This document shows, one piece after another, positions 27,824 to 38,772 of a DNA stretch of 64,000 nucleotides. The position numbers and the translations under genes are program-made. Position 1 is the first letter of the stretch, and each line of letters opens with the position of its first letter. Under the pieces are notes generated by a model, which was not told the origin of the DNA, searched no databases, and worked only from the letters and a program-made list of their open reading frames with translations. The stretch spans positions 983,001-1,047,000 of the forward strand of contig NZ_CP014517.1 of the NCBI RefSeq assembly GCF_001577265.1, given 5' to 3'. This DNA is from Variovorax sp. PAMC 28711. Lineage in GTDB: Bacteria; Pseudomonadota; Gammaproteobacteria; Burkholderiales; Burkholderiaceae_C.

Positions 27824-28675
27824 ATGGTCGAAAAACGCGGAACCCATGGGATTCTGGCGCACGTGGTGATGGTGCTCGGCGTCTTCGTCGTCGCTTTCCC
27901 ACTCTATCTCGCCTTCGTAGCGTCCACCCACACGGCGCAGGAAATCGTCCAGGCCCCCATGCCGCTGCTGCCCGGCAGCAACTTCTGGGCGAGCTACAAG
28001 GCTGCCTTGTTCGGCAGCGAGAACGCCGTCGGCTCCAATGCACCGGTCGCCCACATGATGTGGGTGAGCTTCGTGACCGCCATGGTCATCGCCATCGGCA
28101 AGATCTCGATCTCGCTCTTATCGGCCTTCGCGATCGTGTACTTCAAGTTTCCGTTTCGCAAGACGGTGTTCTGGATGATCTTCGTCACGCTGATGCTCCC
28201 CGTGGAGGTGCGCATCCTGCCCACCTACAAGGTGCTGTCGGATCTGAACATGCTCAACACCTACGCGGGCCTCACGATCCCGCTGATCGCGTCGGCCACC
28301 GCGACGTTCCTGTTTCGGCAGTTCTTCATGACGGTGCCGGACGAACTGACCGAAGCCTCGCGCATGGACGGCGCGAGCCCCATGCGCTTCTTCATCGACG
28401 TGCTGCTGCCGCTCTCGAAGACCTCGATCGCGGCGCTCTTCGTGATCCAGTTCATCTACGGATGGAATCAGTATCTTTGGCCTTTGCTCGCAACCACCAA
28501 CGAAGACATGTACCCCGTGGTGATCGGCATCAAACGGATGATGGCCGGCGGCGACGGCCAACAGGAATGGAACGTCATCATGGCCACAGCGATCCTGGCG
28601 ATGCTGCCGCCCGCACTGGTCGTGGTGCTGATGCAAAAATGGTTCGTCAAGGGCCTGGTTGATACAGAGAAATAA
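27824..28675 (+). CDS. ugpE: sn-Glycerol-3-phosphate ABC transporter permease UgpE
   Basis: Inner-membrane permease of 283 residues, the partner of UgpA, with about six membrane segments. Its EAA loop is [20 protein letters not shown]. UgpE-like features are the [20 protein letters not shown] segment and [20 protein letters not shown]. It begins 1 base after the ugpA stop and ends 3 bases before ugpC, so translational coupling is likely. Confidence 0.95.
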   Translation: MVEKRGTHGILAHVVMVLGVFVVAFPLYLAFVASTHTAQEIVQAPMPLLPGSNFWASYKAALFGSENAVGSNAPVAHMMWVSFVTAMVIAIGKISISLLSAFAIVYFKFPFRKTVFWMIFVTLMLPVEVRILPTYKVLSDLNMLNTYAGLTIPLIASATATFLFRQFFMTVPDELTEASRMDGASPMRFFIDVLLPLSKTSIAALFVIQFIYGWNQYLWPLLATTNEDMYPVVIGIKRMMAGGDGQQEWNVIMATAILAMLPPALVVVLMQKWFVKGLVDTEK

Positions 28676-28678
28676 AAA

Positions 28679-29686
<1,008 letters not shown>

Positions 29687-29689
29687 CCG

Positions 29690-30436
29690 ATGACCACGCT
29701 GGCGCCCTGGCCCTACCCGCGCTGGATCGCGCATCGGGGCGCCGGCAAGCTGGCGCCCGAGAACACGCTGGCGGCTTTCAGGCTCGGCGCGGCGCACGGT
29801 TATCGCATGTTCGAGTGCGATGCCAAGCTGAGCGCCGACGGCGTGCCGTTCCTCATGCACGATGCGACGCTGGCCCGCACCACCAACGGCGGCCAAGGGG
29901 TCGGAGGCGAACTGCCGTGGCACGCGCTGTCGCAGTTCGACGCGGGCAGCTGGCATTCGCGCGTTTTCGCCGGCGAGCCGCTCTGCACGCTGGAACACGC
30001 GGCCCGCTTCTGCCGCGCCAACGGCTATCTGCTCAACATCGAGATCAAGCCCACGCCGGGCACCGAGCGCCAGACCGGCGAAGTGGTGGCGCAGCATGCG
30101 GCGCGCCTCTGGCACGGCGCGGCCATCGCGCCGCTGCTCACCTCTTTCCAGGTCGAAGCGCTGGAAAGCGCCGCGGCCGCACAACCTGAACTTCCGCGCG
30201 GCTTGCTCCTCGACGCGCTGCGCGACGGCTGGCTCGCCACGGCGCAGCGGCTCGGCTGCGCGGCCATCGTGTGCAACCACGCGCTGTGGGACATCGGCAC
30301 CGTGGCAGGGGCCAAGGCCGCAGGTCTGCGCACGCTGAGTTACACGGTCAACGACGACGGGGCCGCGCAACGCCTGATCGACCTCGGCACCGACGGCATC
30401 ATCACGGACAGGGTCGACCTGTTCACGCCCTCCTGA
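29690..30436 (+). CDS. ugpQ: Glycerophosphodiester phosphodiesterase (cytoplasmic)
   Basis: GDPD-family enzyme of 248 residues hydrolysing glycerophosphodiesters to glycerol-3-phosphate and an alcohol. Active-site elements are WIAHRGAGKLAPENT (catalytic His and metal Glu) and MFECDAKLSADGVPFLMHD (metal-binding and catalytic His). There is no signal peptide, so it acts on diesters imported by UgpBAEC. It is the last clear gene of the ugp operon, 3 bases after ugpC; the MscS-type gene begins 27 bases after its stop. Confidence 0.95.
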   Translation: MTTLAPWPYPRWIAHRGAGKLAPENTLAAFRLGAAHGYRMFECDAKLSADGVPFLMHDATLARTTNGGQGVGGELPWHALSQFDAGSWHSRVFAGEPLCTLEHAARFCRANGYLLNIEIKPTPGTERQTGEVVAQHAARLWHGAAIAPLLTSFQVEALESAAAAQPELPRGLLLDALRDGWLATAQRLGCAAIVCNHALWDIGTVAGAKAAGLRTLSYTVNDDGAAQRLIDLGTDGIITDRVDLFTPS

Positions 30437-30463
30437 TCGGTGCCCGGCTTCCATGACCGTGCC

Positions 30464-32866
30464 ATGACCTGGACACAACGCCTCGCGACCGTGCTGCTGG
30501 CGGTCGCACTGAGCAGCGCTGCCTTCGCGCAGGACAACAACCCTCCCGCCCCCGAGCCCGAACGGAACGTCGCCGAATTGCGCGCGCAACTCGACAAGAT
30601 CCCGGCGACCGTGAAGACCAATGCCGGCGTGCGCAGTCTGCTCGCGCAGATCAACGACATCGGCGCCGAGGTCGACAAGTTCGTCGCCTCGCGCAGCGGA
30701 CAGTTGGCCGATCTCAATGCGCGCCTCGGCGAGCTCGGCAATCCGCCGGCCGCCGGCGCGACCGAAGACCCCGACATCACGCGGCAGCGCGCCACGTTGA
30801 CCAGGCAGCGCAACGCGCTCGACGCCGATGTCCGCCTTGCCAAGCTGCTCACGATCGACGCCCAGCAGCGCGGCAGCGACCTGCTTTCGCAGCGCCGTGC
30901 GCTGTTCGAGGCCCAGCTCACGGAACGCGCTGCATCGCCGCTCGGTGCCGAGTTCTGGAGCGACCTGCGCGTCGCCTGGAGCGACGACACGCAGCGCATC
31001 CGTGCCCTCGCGAGCGAACTGAAAACCAGCGTGGCGGTCGCGCGCCAACCGGCACACCGTACCGCCGTGCTCGGCGCGCTGGTCGTCGCCCTCCTCGTTG
31101 CGCTGCTTGGCAACCGGCTGGCCGAACACGGGCTGGCGCGGCTGGCGGCGCGCTTCCTGCCCGCTGGCCGGCTGCGCCGCTCGCTGCTGGTGATCGCGAT
31201 CGTCGCGACGAACGTGCTGCTGGTCGCGGCGGCTGCGCACTGGGCGTTCTACGTGCTCGACCAGCACGGCGTCTGGGGGCCGCAGGCGCGCAAGGCGATG
31301 CTGGCCGTGGTGCAGTCGCTGATCTTCATCGCCTTCGTGGTAGGGCTCGGGCGTGCGCTGCTTTCGGCGGGGCGGCCGTCATGGCGGCTGCCACCGATGT
31401 CCGAGGCCGTGGCTGTGCGTCTTGCACCGATGCCGTGGCTGGTCGCACTCGTGGCGGCGTTGGTATGGGCACCGGCGCAGATCAATGCGTTGGTCGACGC
31501 CAGCTTCGCCGCCGTGGTCGCGACGCACGTGCTGACCGCGCTTTCGCTGACCGCGCTCACTGGCATCGTGCTGCAGCGTTTGAGACCGCTGCGGGCCGAA
31601 GCGGTCACCGAAGACGGCACCGAGAAACCGGCCGAGCGGCCGATGTGGGTCGGCATCCTGCTGGCCTGCGTCGCCGTCTTGATGGTGGCGATCTGGGTGC
31701 TGGTGGCGGCAGGCTATGTGGCGATGGCGAGTTTTCTCGCATCGCAGCTGACCTGGAGCGGCATCGTCGCGGCGGCGTTCTACGTGCTCTTCAAGTTCGT
31801 CGACGACGTCTTCATGGCGACGGTCTCGTCGAAGAGTGCGTTCGGTCAGCGCCTCGAAAGGAGTTTCGGGCTGGCATCGACCACGCTCGACCAGTCGGCG
31901 GTGGTGCTGTCGGGGGTCGCGCGGACCGCCCTTTTCTTCTACATGATGGTCGCGCTGATCACGCCGCTGGGCACCAGCCCGGCCGAAGTGTTCCAGCGCA
32001 GCGGCAAGGTGAGCAGCGGGCTGAAGATCGGCGAATTCCAGGTGGTGCCCGGCGCGATCGTCAGTGCGATCGTGGTGCTGCTGGCGGGCTTCGTGCTGCT
32101 GCGCGTGTTCAAAAGATGGCTCGAAAACAGTTATTTGCCCGAGACCGCGCTCGAGCCCGGCATGCGCAGTTCGATCACCACGCTGCTGGGCTACGTCGGC
32201 ACGATCTTGGTGGTGGCCTTTGCCATGTCTGCGTTGGGCATCGGGGTCAACCGCATCGCGTGGGTGGCGAGCGCGTTGTCGGTGGGCATCGGGTTCGGTC
32301 TGCAGGCGATCGTGCAGAACTTCATCTCCGGACTGATCCTCCTGGCTGAGCGGCCGGTGAAGGTGGGCGACTGGGTCGTGCTCGGCACCGCCGAGGGCGA
32401 CGTGAAGCGCATCAACGTGCGCGCCACGGAAATCCAGTTGGGCGACCGCTCCACGCTGATCGTGCCCAACTCGGAATTCATCACCAAGACCGTGCGCAAC
32501 ATGACGCTGGCCAACGCCGAAGGCCGCGTGCTCATTCGCTTGCCGATGCCGCTGACCACCGACGCGCACCGCGCCCGCGACGTGATGCTGGCCGCCTGCG
32601 GCGACCACGCCAAAGTGCTGCCCTCGCCCGAACCTTCGGTGATGCTCGACGGCATCGAGAGCGGCTTTCTGATCTTCCAGCTGATCGCGTATGTGCAGAG
32701 CCCGCGGCTGGCGGGCGGCGTGCGGAGCGACCTGCTGTTCACCATCCTCGACGGGCTGAACTCGGCCCAGTTACCGCTCGCCGCCTACGCGGCGGCACCG
32801 ATGCCGGGACCGGCGCCGGAGCCTTCCACGGTGCCGGGACCCGATCCCGGACCGCGCACCGCGTGA
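30464..32866 (+). CDS. MscS-family mechanosensitive channel with DUF3772 domain
   Basis: Large multi-domain channel-like protein of 800 residues. A signal peptide (about 1-21, ending AFA) is followed by a periplasmic helical region and a DUF3772 segment (about 110-185). Many membrane segments come next and then the MscS core (about 560-750): IAWVASALSVGIGFGLQAIVQ matches the pore helix and LAERPVKVGDWVVLGTAEGDVKRI the beta domain. Such proteins release osmolytes on hypo-osmotic shock. I chose ATG 30464 because the signal sequence starts there. It may be co-transcribed with ugp by position but is not obviously part of that pathway. Confidence 0.9.
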   Translation: MTWTQRLATVLLAVALSSAAFAQDNNPPAPEPERNVAELRAQLDKIPATVKTNAGVRSLLAQINDIGAEVDKFVASRSGQLADLNARLGELGNPPAAGATEDPDITRQRATLTRQRNALDADVRLAKLLTIDAQQRGSDLLSQRRALFEAQLTERAASPLGAEFWSDLRVAWSDDTQRIRALASELKTSVAVARQPAHRTAVLGALVVALLVALLGNRLAEHGLARLAARFLPAGRLRRSLLVIAIVATNVLLVAAAAHWAFYVLDQHGVWGPQARKAMLAVVQSLIFIAFVVGLGRALLSAGRPSWRLPPMSEAVAVRLAPMPWLVALVAALVWAPAQINALVDASFAAVVATHVLTALSLTALTGIVLQRLRPLRAEAVTEDGTEKPAERPMWVGILLACVAVLMVAIWVLVAAGYVAMASFLASQLTWSGIVAAAFYVLFKFVDDVFMATVSSKSAFGQRLERSFGLASTTLDQSAVVLSGVARTALFFYMMVALITPLGTSPAEVFQRSGKVSSGLKIGEFQVVPGAIVSAIVVLLAGFVLLRVFKRWLENSYLPETALEPGMRSSITTLLGYVGTILVVAFAMSALGIGVNRIAWVASALSVGIGFGLQAIVQNFISGLILLAERPVKVGDWVVLGTAEGDVKRINVRATEIQLGDRSTLIVPNSEFITKTVRNMTLANAEGRVLIRLPMPLTTDAHRARDVMLAACGDHAKVLPSPEPSVMLDGIESGFLIFQLIAYVQSPRLAGGVRSDLLFTILDGLNSAQLPLAAYAAAPMPGPAPEPSTVPGPDPGPRTA

Positions 32867-32869
32867 CGC

Positions 32870-33148
32870 TCAGCGGCGCCAGGCCTTTGCCAGCAACCAC
32901 TGGCCGGTACCGCAAACGGCCACCAGCGCGGCATAGGTGTTCATCATTCCGTCGCGTCCGTAGAACGCGAGGCCAGCCGCGAGCACCGCGACGCCCGCTG
33001 CGAAATTGACCGCGGCCTGAGTCCATAGCGCGGGCGCGCCAGCCTGCTTCTTAACCAACAACCGCGCGGCCAACGCAAGCACAATCGCCACGAAAAAGGC
33101 CGGTGCCACGAAATTGAGCAGGTGAGTCGTCAGGTCGAGCGGAGACAT
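32870..33148 (-). CDS. Small hypothetical membrane protein
   Basis: Predicted membrane protein of 92 residues with about three hydrophobic segments (roughly 9-30, 41-60 and 65-85) and a basic C-terminus (LLAKAWRR). I do not recognise a family. The start is uncertain: ATG 33148 (MSPLDLTTHLLNF) reads best, but no good ribosome-binding site precedes it, and in-frame starts at 33184, 33196 or 33214 exist. It converges on the MscS-type gene with a 3-base gap and is divergent from hemA. Confidence 0.6.
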   Translation of the reverse strand: MSPLDLTTHLLNFVAPAFFVAIVLALAARLLVKKQAGAPALWTQAAVNFAAGVAVLAAGLAFYGRDGMMNTYAALVAVCGTGQWLLAKAWRR

Positions 33149-33230
33149 GGAGGGAGCCGTGGAAAAGGTGCGTATCGCCGCCATTGTCCCGGCCATCCAG
33201 ACGAAGAAGGCCAAGGTGCGCCATAAATTT

Positions 33231-33236
33231 TATAAT
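33231..33236 (+). promoter_or_regulatory. Candidate -10 element of hemA
   Basis: Perfect TATAAT within an AT-rich patch (33223-33236), with only 8 bases between it and the hemA ATG at 33245. With normal -10 spacing the transcript would start at or within a base or two of the start codon, giving a leaderless or near-leaderless message. No clear -35 hexamer is seen. Confidence 0.55.
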
Positions 33237-33244
33237 CGTGGTCT

Positions 33245-34516
33245 ATGTCAGTCTGGGCCCTCGGGTTGAACCACACGACCGCGCCGCTCGATCTGCGCGG
33301 TCGTTTCGCGTTCGCGCTCGATCAGCTGGCCCCGACCCTGCAGAGTTTGCGCAGTTCCTTCCCCGCTGGACGCCATCCGCAAGTGGAGGCCGCGATCATC
33401 TCCACCTGCAATCGTACCGAGATCTACTGCGCCGCGGACCACATCGCGCTGGAGCACACCGTCGGCTGGCTCGCCGAGAGCGGCGGTGTCGCGCCCAACC
33501 TGCTGCGCTCGCATGCCTACACGCTGCACGACGACGCGGCGGCACGTCACGCCTTTCGCGTGGCCAGCGGGCTGGATTCGATGGTGCTCGGTGAGGCGCA
33601 GATCCTCGGCCAGATGAAAGACGCCGTGCGCGCCGCCGAAACCGCCGGCGCGCTCGGCAGCACGCTCAACCAGTTGTTCCAGCGCTCTTTCGCGGTCGCG
33701 AAGGAAGTGCGCACCGCGACCGAAATCGGCGCGCATTCCATCAGCATGGCCGCCGCCGCGGTGCGCCTGGCCGGCCAGCTGTTCGAAGACCTGAAGGAGA
33801 CGCGGGTGCTGTTCGTCGGCGCCGGCGAAATGATCGATCTCGCGGTGACCCACTTCGCGGCCAAAGAGCCGAAGAGCATCACCATCGCCAACCGCACGCT
33901 GGAGCGCGGCGAAAAGCTCGCCTCGCGCTTCGGCGGCGAGGCGATGCGACTGGCCGATCTGCCGGCGCGGCTCGCCGAATTCGACATCGTCGTGAGCTGC
34001 ACCGCGAGCACGCTGCCGCTCATCGGCCTCGGCGCCGTGGAACGCGCGCTCAAGGTGCGCCGGCATCGCCCGATGTTCATGGTCGACCTCGCGGTGCCGC
34101 GCGACATCGAGCCCGAAGTGAAGGCGCTCGAAGACGTCTATCTCTACACCGTCGACGACCTCGCGCAGGTGGTGCAACAGGGCCATGCCAGCCGCCAGGC
34201 TGCGGTGGCCCAGGCCGAAGTGATCATCGACGCCGGTGTGCAGAGCTTCATGCACTGGCTCGACCAGCGCGGCACCGTGCCGCTGATCCAGCAGCTCAAC
34301 GCGCAGGCCGACGACTGGCGCAGCGCCGAGTTGGCGCGTGCACGCAAGCTGCTCGCCCGGGGCGAGCCGGTCGACGCGGTGCTCGAAGCGCTGTCGCGCG
34401 GCCTGACCCAGAAGATGCTGCACGGCGCGATGGCCGAGCTACACGCCGGCGACGCCACGGCGCGGGCGCAAACGGCGCAAACCATCTCGCGACTGTTCCT
34501 GCGCAAAGAGCGTTAG
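33245..34516 (+). CDS. hemA: Glutamyl-tRNA reductase
   Basis: Enzyme of 423 residues reducing glutamyl-tRNA to glutamate-1-semialdehyde, the first committed step of tetrapyrrole synthesis by the C5 route. The active-site Cys55 lies in [10 protein letters not shown], followed by the [19 protein letters not shown] signature. The NADPH domain has [17 protein letters not shown] and a long C-terminal dimerisation helix is present. It heads a hemA-prfA-prmC-grxD-cupin block, an arrangement also known from enterobacteria for the first three. ATG 33245 is immediately downstream of a TATAAT. Confidence 0.97.
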   Translation: MSVWALGLNHTTAPLDLRGRFAFALDQLAPTLQSLRSSFPAGRHPQVEAAIISTCNRTEIYCAADHIALEHTVGWLAESGGVAPNLLRSHAYTLHDDAAARHAFRVASGLDSMVLGEAQILGQMKDAVRAAETAGALGSTLNQLFQRSFAVAKEVRTATEIGAHSISMAAAAVRLAGQLFEDLKETRVLFVGAGEMIDLAVTHFAAKEPKSITIANRTLERGEKLASRFGGEAMRLADLPARLAEFDIVVSCTASTLPLIGLGAVERALKVRRHRPMFMVDLAVPRDIEPEVKALEDVYLYTVDDLAQVVQQGHASRQAAVAQAEVIIDAGVQSFMHWLDQRGTVPLIQQLNAQADDWRSAELARARKLLARGEPVDAVLEALSRGLTQKMLHGAMAELHAGDATARAQTAQTISRLFLRKER

Positions 34517-34605
34517 CGACGGTGGTCGCTCGGGCTGCACCTCGCGGCTTTTTCGCTTTCCGTTGCGCGCTGCAGCGGCCTCCCCTCTTTTCCGTTGACC
34601 TTGCC

Positions 34606-35694
34606 GTGAAACCCTTCCTCCGTCACCAACTCGAGCGCTATACGCAACGCCTCGGCGAACTCGACTTCCTGCTGTCGCGCGAAGACATCATGGGCGACAT
34701 GGCGCAGTACCGCACCATTTCCAGGGAGCACGCCGAGGTTACGCAGCTTGCCGTGCGCTATGCGCGCTACCAGCAGCGCGAGGCCGACGTTGCCGCCGCG
34801 CGCGAAATGCTGAACGATCCCGACATGGGCGAGATGGCCCAGGAGGAAATCGCGGAGGGCGAGGCCGAGTTGGTGCAGATCGAAGACGGGCTGCAGCGCC
34901 TGTTGCTGCCGCGCGACCCGGACGACGAACGCAATGCGTTTCTCGAAATCCGCGCAGGCACCGGTGGCGACGAGTCGGCGCTTTTCGCCGGCGACCTGTT
35001 GCGCATGTACACGCGTTACTGCGAGCGCGCGGGCTGGCGCTGCGAGATCGTGAGCGAATCGCAGAGCGAACTCGGCGGTTACAAGGAAGTGGTCGTGCGC
35101 GTCGTGGGTGATGCCGCCTTCGGCCGCCTGCGTTTCGAATCGGGCGGCCACCGCGTGCAGCGCGTGCCAGCGACCGAAACGCAGGGCCGCATCCATACCA
35201 GCGCCTGCACCGTGGCGGTCATGCCGGAGCCGGACGAGGCGCTGGCCGTCAAGCTCAACCCGGCCGATCTGCGCATCGACACCTTCCGCGCCAGCGGCGC
35301 CGGCGGCCAGCACATCAACAAGACCGACTCGGCCGTGCGCGTGGTGCACTTGCCGACCGGCATCGTGGCCGAGTGCCAGGACGGCCGCAGCCAGCACGCC
35401 AACAAGGCGAAGGCGCTGCAGGTGCTGCAGGCGCGCATCCAGGAAAAGGAGCGCAGCGAGCGTGCCGCGAAAGAGGCGGCGCTGCGCAAGGGGCTGGTGG
35501 GCAGCGGCGACCGCTCCGACCGCATCCGCACCTACAACTTTCCGCAGGGCCGGCTCACGGACCACCGCATCAACCTCACGCTCTACAAGCTGCTGTCGGT
35601 GATGGAAGGCGACCTCGGCGACGTGCTCGACGCGCTGCAGGCCGCGCGCGAAGCTGAGCAACTCGCCGACCTCGAATCGGCGCTGCCGGCATGA
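34606..35694 (+). CDS. prfA: Peptide chain release factor 1
   Basis: RF1 of 362 residues, terminating translation at UAA and UAG. The catalytic GGQ tripeptide is G233-G234-Q235 ([16 protein letters not shown]). The RF1 anticodon-like PxT region lies near [16 protein letters not shown]. The start is a GTG ([12 protein letters not shown]), chosen because this matches the family start; an upstream in-frame extension overlaps non-coding sequence after hemA. It overlaps prmC by ATGA, coupling it to its own methylase. Confidence 0.96.
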   Translation: MKPFLRHQLERYTQRLGELDFLLSREDIMGDMAQYRTISREHAEVTQLAVRYARYQQREADVAAAREMLNDPDMGEMAQEEIAEGEAELVQIEDGLQRLLLPRDPDDERNAFLEIRAGTGGDESALFAGDLLRMYTRYCERAGWRCEIVSESQSELGGYKEVVVRVVGDAAFGRLRFESGGHRVQRVPATETQGRIHTSACTVAVMPEPDEALAVKLNPADLRIDTFRASGAGGQHINKTDSAVRVVHLPTGIVAECQDGRSQHANKAKALQVLQARIQEKERSERAAKEAALRKGLVGSGDRSDRIRTYNFPQGRLTDHRINLTLYKLLSVMEGDLGDVLDALQAAREAEQLADLESALPA

Positions 35695-36533
35695 GCCAGG
35701 TGCCTGCCACCGTGGCGAACGCGCTGGCCGCAGCCGCTGCGCTGGACATCGATCGGCTCGACGCGCAACTGCTCACGCTGCGTGCGCTCAACCGCCCGCT
35801 GCACGACCGCGCCTGGCTGCTGGCGCACGACACCGACGCGTTTCCGGAAGCCGCCTGGCCGGCACTCACGGCCCTGTTTGCGCGGCGGCGCTCGGGCGAG
35901 CCGGTGGCGTATCTGGTCGGAGAAAAGGAATTCCACGGGCTCACGTTGCAGGTCGATGCCCGCGTGCTGGTGCCGCGGCCGGACACCGAAACGCTGGTCG
36001 ACTGGGCGCTGGAACGCCTCGCCCGCCTGGAGGCACCACGTGCGCTTGACCTCGGCACGGGCAGCGGCGCGATCGCGCTGGCGTTGCAACGGGCGCGGCC
36101 CGATGCACAGGTCGATGCGGTCGATGCGAGCGCCGACGCCCTGGCCGTTGCCACCGCCAACGCGAGGCGCCTCGACCTGCCGGTGCGGTTCGTCCAGGCC
36201 GATTGGCTGGATGGCGCGGCCGCAGGCTATGCACTGATCATCTCGAATCCGCCTTACATCGCCGCCGGCGACCGCCACCTCGACGCACTGCGCCACGAGC
36301 CGTTGGCCGCGCTGGCTGCCGGACCCGACGGCCTGGACGACCTCCGCCGCATCGCGCGCGATGCGCCACTGCACCTTGCGGACGGTGGCTGGCTGCTGCT
36401 GGAGCACGGTCACGACCAGGCCGATGCGGTGCGCGACCTGCTCATCGCCCGCGGCTTCGCTGAAGTGCAAAGCCGCAACGACCTGGCCGGCATCGCGCGC
36501 TGCTCCGGCGGAATCTGGCGCGCGGTGAAATAA
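35691..36533 (+). CDS. prmC: Release factor glutamine N5-methyltransferase
   Basis: SAM-dependent methyltransferase of 280 residues that methylates the Gln of the GGQ motif in release factors. It has an N-terminal helical release-factor-binding domain, the SAM motif [15 protein letters not shown], and the catalytic NPPY at residues 186-189. The ATG overlaps the prfA TGA. grxD starts 34 bases later with its own ribosome-binding site (aaaggag). Confidence 0.96.
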   Translation: MSQVPATVANALAAAAALDIDRLDAQLLTLRALNRPLHDRAWLLAHDTDAFPEAAWPALTALFARRRSGEPVAYLVGEKEFHGLTLQVDARVLVPRPDTETLVDWALERLARLEAPRALDLGTGSGAIALALQRARPDAQVDAVDASADALAVATANARRLDLPVRFVQADWLDGAAAGYALIISNPPYIAAGDRHLDALRHEPLAALAAGPDGLDDLRRIARDAPLHLADGGWLLLEHGHDQADAVRDLLIARGFAEVQSRNDLAGIARCSGGIWRAVK

Positions 36534-36567
36534 TCGCGCCAATCACGTTTTTCCCAAAGGAGACTCC

Positions 36568-36897
36568 ATGTCCGACGCACAACAACGCATCGCCGACCTC
36601 GTCAAATCCAACGAGCTCGTGCTCTTCATGAAGGGCAACGCCAGTTTCCCGATGTGCGGCTTCTCCGGCCGCGCGATCCAGATCCTCAAGGCGATCGGTG
36701 TCGACACCAAATCGCTCAAGACCGTGAACGTGCTGGACGACCCGGAAGTCCGCCAGGGCATCAAGGAATACAGCAACTGGCCGACGATCCCGCAGCTCTA
36801 CGTCAAGGGCGAATTCGTCGGCGGCTCGGACATCCTGATGGAGATGTACGAATCCGGCGAGCTGCAGCAAATGGTGAACGGCGCGCCCGCCGCCTGA
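36568..36897 (+). CDS. grxD: Monothiol glutaredoxin (Grx4 type)
   Basis: Glutaredoxin of 109 residues with the monothiol CGFS active site (Cys30, PMCGFSGRA), and the conserved [19 protein letters not shown] loop that binds glutathione. Grx4-type proteins bind a glutathione-coordinated [2Fe-2S] cluster and pass it on during Fe-S assembly and iron sensing. It lies in the hemA-prfA-prmC unit and is followed 10 bases later by a cupin gene. The ribosome-binding site (aaaggag) is strong. Confidence 0.95.
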   Translation: MSDAQQRIADLVKSNELVLFMKGNASFPMCGFSGRAIQILKAIGVDTKSLKTVNVLDDPEVRQGIKEYSNWPTIPQLYVKGEFVGGSDILMEMYESGELQQMVNGAPAA

Positions 36898-36907
36898 GCC
36901 TTTCAAC

Positions 36908-37411
36908 ATGAGCCACGACCACGCCGACCACGACCCTGCGCATGAGAGTGACGCACCATGGAAACACGACGGCGTCCGCGTCGTCAAGGCCGGCCAGCTC
37001 GACACGAACACGGCGCAGACGCCGGGCATGAACCGCGCGGCGGCCGTCAACTTCGCGCGCATGGGCGCGCAGAAGCTGTGGGCCGGCACGGTCACGATCC
37101 ACGCCGATGCCAAGACCGGCGCCCATCACCACGGCCATCTCGAATCGGTGATCTACGTGGTCAGTGGCCGTGCACGCATGCGCTGGGGGGACCAGTTGCA
37201 GTTCACGGCCGAGGCCGGGCCGGGCGACTTCATCTATGTGCCGCCCTACGTGCCGCACCAGGAAATCAACGCCAGCGCCACCGAACCGCTCCAGTGCGTG
37301 CTGTGCCGCAGCGACGGCGAGGCAGTCGCCGTCAATCTCGACATCGAGCCGGTGGAAAAGCCCGAATCGGTGCTGTGGGTCGACCCGACCCATCCCGGTG
37401 GCGCCGTCTAG
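36908..37411 (+). CDS. Cupin-domain protein
   Basis: Single-domain cupin of 167 residues. A His/Asp-rich N-terminus (MSHDHADHDPAHESD) is followed by the conserved barrel with metal-binding pattern GAHHHGHLESVIYVVSGRARM and the second motif GDFIYVPPYVPHQEINA. The natural metal and substrate are unknown; small cupins of this type can be isomerases, dioxygenases or sugar epimerases. It follows grxD by 10 bases and probably belongs to the same transcript. Confidence 0.8.
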   Translation: MSHDHADHDPAHESDAPWKHDGVRVVKAGQLDTNTAQTPGMNRAAAVNFARMGAQKLWAGTVTIHADAKTGAHHHGHLESVIYVVSGRARMRWGDQLQFTAEAGPGDFIYVPPYVPHQEINASATEPLQCVLCRSDGEAVAVNLDIEPVEKPESVLWVDPTHPGGAV

Positions 37412-37463
37412 ACCCGCATATTTGTTATAGCAAACCAGTCGCGCAGGTGATCGACCGCGCGCC

Positions 37464-37527
37464 TGTCTCCTGTTGTAGTCCCGCTGGCGCAGCAATGTCG
37501 TTGCGCTCCAGAAAAAAGCAGGAGACA
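37464..37527 (+). promoter_or_regulatory. Inverted repeat enclosing the ribosome-binding site of the downstream gene
   Basis: TGTCTCCTG (37464-37472) is a perfect 9-base reverse complement of CAGGAGACA (37519-37527), which contains the aggag ribosome-binding site of the gene at 37532. A nested CTGG (37484-37487) / CCAG (37508-37511) stem with further partial pairing lies inside. If transcribed, the folded form would hide the ribosome-binding site. Regulatory function is inferred only. Confidence 0.5.
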
Positions 37528-37531
37528 CAAC

Positions 37532-38761
37532 ATGTTCAGGAATTTCAGGCGCGCCGCGCTTGTGGTCGCGCTCGCTTCGGCGGCGTCGGTGCCCGCCGCG
37601 GCGCAGATCAAGATCGCCTACATCGACCCGTTGTCCGGGCCCTTCGCCAACGTCGGCGAGCAGCAACTCCAGCACTTCTACATGGCGGCCGAGCGCATCA
37701 ATGCGCGCGGCGGCGTGCTGGGCCAAAAGCTCGAGATCATGCCGCTGGACGGCAAGGGAAGCCCGCAAGACAGCGCCAGCGCCCTGCGCTCTGCGTACGA
37801 CAAGGGCGCGCGCTACGTGTTCCAGGGCAACGGATCGAACGTGACGGCGGCGCTGGTCGACGGCGTGAACAAGGGCATCAGCCGCGGCGATGAGCCGATG
37901 ATCGTGATGAACTACTCCGCCTTCGATCCGGACATGACGGGCATCAAGTGCAACTTCTGGCACTTCCGCTTTATCCAGAATGTCGACATGAGCATGAACG
38001 CGGTCACCTCGGCGATCGCGGCGCGCCCCGAAATCAAGAAGGTGCACCAGCTCAACCAGGATTACGTGGCCGGCTACCAGGCGCAAAAGGCCTTCCGCGA
38101 AATGCTGCCGAAAAAGCGGCCGGACATCGAGCTGGTCGGCGACGACCTGGTGCCGCTCGGCAAGGTGAAGGACTTCTCGCCCTACGCCCAGAAGATCAAG
38201 GCCTCGGGCGCCGACACGGTGATGACGACCAACTGGGGCAACGACCTCACGCTGCTCATCAAGGCGATCAAGGAATCGGGCTCCAAGGCCAACGTCTACA
38301 CGCTCTATGCCAACACCATCGGCGTGCCGACCGTGCTGCAGGACACCGGCATCGACACCGTGTTCAGTCTCTCCGAATGGCATGGCAACGTGGCCAACAA
38401 CAAGACCGAGGCGTATGCCGCCGAATACAAGAAGAAGTTCAAGAACGACTTCCTGCTGCTGCGCGTGAACACCGCGATGGACATGCTGGCCGAAGCCATG
38501 ACGCAGGCCAAGTCGGTCAAGGCGCTCGACGTGGCGCGCAAGCTCGAAGACATGAAGTTCCAGAGCGACATGGGTGAAGTGTGGATGCGCAAGGACGATC
38601 ATCAACTGCAGCAGCCGCTGTACGTGTCGACGTTCGCCAAGGTGAACGGCAAGGACATCAAGTACGACCTGGAGAACACCGGTGTCGGCACCAAGACCGC
38701 GCTGCTGATCTCGGCCAAGGACGCGATGCTGCCGACCGCCTGCAACATGCAGCGTCCGTGA
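37532..38761 (+). CDS. Branched-chain amino acid-type ABC substrate-binding protein
   Basis: Periplasmic binding protein of 409 residues of the LivJ/LivK (type I) family. A signal peptide of about 24 residues ends in AAAQ; the mature protein begins IKIAYIDPLSGPFANVGEQQ and continues with INARGGVLGQKLEIMPLDGKG. No permease or ATPase gene is adjacent, so it is an orphan that must use a transporter encoded elsewhere. The ligand may be an amino acid, amide or aromatic compound. A strong ribosome-binding site (caggaga) is embedded in an inverted repeat. Confidence 0.9.
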   Translation: MFRNFRRAALVVALASAASVPAAAQIKIAYIDPLSGPFANVGEQQLQHFYMAAERINARGGVLGQKLEIMPLDGKGSPQDSASALRSAYDKGARYVFQGNGSNVTAALVDGVNKGISRGDEPMIVMNYSAFDPDMTGIKCNFWHFRFIQNVDMSMNAVTSAIAARPEIKKVHQLNQDYVAGYQAQKAFREMLPKKRPDIELVGDDLVPLGKVKDFSPYAQKIKASGADTVMTTNWGNDLTLLIKAIKESGSKANVYTLYANTIGVPTVLQDTGIDTVFSLSEWHGNVANNKTEAYAAEYKKKFKNDFLLLRVNTAMDMLAEAMTQAKSVKALDVARKLEDMKFQSDMGEVWMRKDDHQLQQPLYVSTFAKVNGKDIKYDLENTGVGTKTALLISAKDAMLPTACNMQRP

Positions 38762-38772
38762 AGTAATTAGCG

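Noticed and set aside
34515..34530. Hairpin AGCGAC-GGTG-GTCGCT after the hemA stop, considered as a terminator
   Set aside because: No U-run follows directly; the nearest T5 tract is about 20 bases away. prfA appears to continue the same unit.
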